A stretch of 7,060 bases of DNA from assembly GCA_025927935.1 (NCBI GenBank), contig JAICKM010000362.1:1-7060 (forward strand). The letters are read 5' to 3'. The DNA comes from Chloroflexia bacterium. Lineage in GTDB: Bacteria; Chloroflexota; Chloroflexia; QHBQ01; JADMIH01. This document shows positions 6,589-7,060 of this stretch, in pieces (the first letter of the stretch is position 1; each line of letters begins with the position of its first letter). The notes below the pieces were generated by a model that saw only the letters and a program-made list of their open reading frames with translations, was not told the origin of the DNA and made no database searches. A program made the translations under genes and the position numbers.

Positions 6589-6694
6589 GGCGCATGTCTC
6601 CAATCCACCCCAGCAGGGCCACGAAGAAAATGACGACGCCGACGATGGTGACAACGGCATTGGTGACCAGCCCCCAGGCCAGAAAGACGATGCC
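6578..6694 (-). repeat. C-terminal two-helix tail of the oxidase subunit (copy 1)
   Basis: This encodes residues 120-157 (from the GTG at 7051) plus the stop, and aligns without gaps to the tail of the CtaA-CtaB fusion at 4552-4668. In the last 33 nt, 25 positions match by hand count, including shared runs TGGATTGGAGA and CGCCATG. Confidence 0.65.
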
Positions 6695-7060
6695 CATTGC
6701 CAGCACGGCGGGCCAATAGGTCGGGTGCGGCAGGTGGGCGGGCCGGGGCAAATTCCAACCCGGATCGGGCTCGATGTGCGGGATCTCGTGCACGCGCGGG
6801 CGGATCGGCTCGTTCGCGTCATGCTCGATACTCGTCGTGTCCCGTGCCGGATCGCTGCTCGCCGGCATGAATGCAGCCATCGTCGCGGGCGCCCCGGCGA
6901 ATACGGGGACCCACGCGGTCCGCACCCCGGCCAGGGGGGCATTGGCGTAGGTGGCGATGAGGGCCACGGCCCTGCGGGCATAGGCATCGAGCGCCCCGCG
7001 TCCGGCCAGGGCCATCCGATTGACCACGCCGGTCACGGTCCCCGGCTGCACGAACTCGTC
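6578..7060 (-). CDS. Cytochrome c oxidase subunit, C-terminal part (subunit I tail or subunit IV-like), 5' truncated
   Basis: The frame is open to the right edge, and the codons before the GTG at 7051 (D-E-F) continue it, so the start is probably outside the window. Codon third positions are GC-rich throughout, which supports real coding over the whole stretch. Counted from 7051, residues 1-60 are of unclear identity and moderately hydrophobic, 61-105 are a polar linker, and LPHPTYWP (107-114) precedes two transmembrane segments (about 113-130 and 132-148) ending in GWIGDMRH. A P-x-Y-W-P motif followed by two helices is familiar from C-terminal extensions of bacterial subunit I and from small oxidase subunits. 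The gene overlaps the heme A synthesis fusion by 11 nt, which supports an oxidase role. The N-terminal 60 residues do not show the subunit I helix 12 region, so a separate small subunit, or another membrane protein with this tail, remains possible. Confidence 0.5.
   Translation of the reverse strand, partial: DEFVQPGTVTGVVNRMALAGRGALDAYARRAVALIATYANAPLAGVRTAWVPVFAGAPATMAAFMPASSDPARDTTSIEHDANEPIRPRVHEIPHIEPDPGWNLPRPAHLPHPTYWPAVLAMGIVFLAWGLVTNAVVTIVGVVIFFVALLGWIGDMRHDS
6598..6601 (-). promoter_or_regulatory. Ribosome binding site of the CtaA-CtaB gene, inside the upstream coding tail
   Basis: GGAG on the minus strand lies 9 nt before the ATG at 6588 and within the Ile-Gly-Asp codons of the oxidase subunit. 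Its position relative to the upstream stop and the downstream start is the same as at the Rieske junction. Confidence 0.75.

Noticed and set aside
6589..6987. Upstream extension of the CtaA-CtaB reading frame by 133 residues
   Set aside because: The extension is Pro/Arg/Ser/Trp-rich, lies in the wrong frame of the oxidase subunit gene, and the ATG at 6588 has a good RBS.

Overview
The window is GC-rich and bacterial. It has two blocks that converge at about position 2450-2520. On the left, three plus-strand genes encode a truncated membrane protein of unknown function, a class I SAM-dependent methyltransferase and a luciferase-like F420-dependent oxidoreductase. On the right, a tightly packed minus-strand operon encodes aerobic respiratory-chain parts. 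In transcription order (right to left) these are the C-terminal part of a cytochrome c oxidase subunit, a heme A synthase/heme O synthase fusion (CtaA-CtaB), a Rieske iron-sulfur protein, and a cytochrome b that carries its own C-terminal cytochrome c domain.

The likely host is an aerobic, menaquinone-using bacterium, most plausibly a member of Chloroflexota. The support is the F420-type enzyme, the one-chain CtaA-CtaB, the PDWY (not PEWY) quinol-site motif, and the one-chain cytochrome b plus c. This placement is inferred from protein features; no marker gene is present.

The operon reads as one functional unit. CtaB farnesylates heme B to heme O and CtaA oxidises heme O to heme A, which the terminal oxidase needs. 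The Rieske protein and the cytochrome b-c fusion together form a minimal quinol:cytochrome c reductase. No separate cytochrome c1 gene lies between them, and the fused heme c domain would carry electrons on toward the oxidase.

The most unusual signal is at two gene junctions. The oxidase subunit and the CtaA-CtaB fusion end in the same kind of hydrophobic tail, finishing W-I-G-[D/E]-x-R-H. The codons of that tail also contain the Shine-Dalgarno sequence and start codon of the next gene. Spacing (9 nt) and gene overlap (11 nt) are identical at both junctions. This looks like a duplicated protein tail that also works as a translational-coupling element.

The two blocks are separated by a strong 19-bp perfect hairpin that looks like a terminator for both strands. 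I saw no tRNA, rRNA, CRISPR array, insertion sequence or phage gene, and no gene-free stretch longer than 300 bases.
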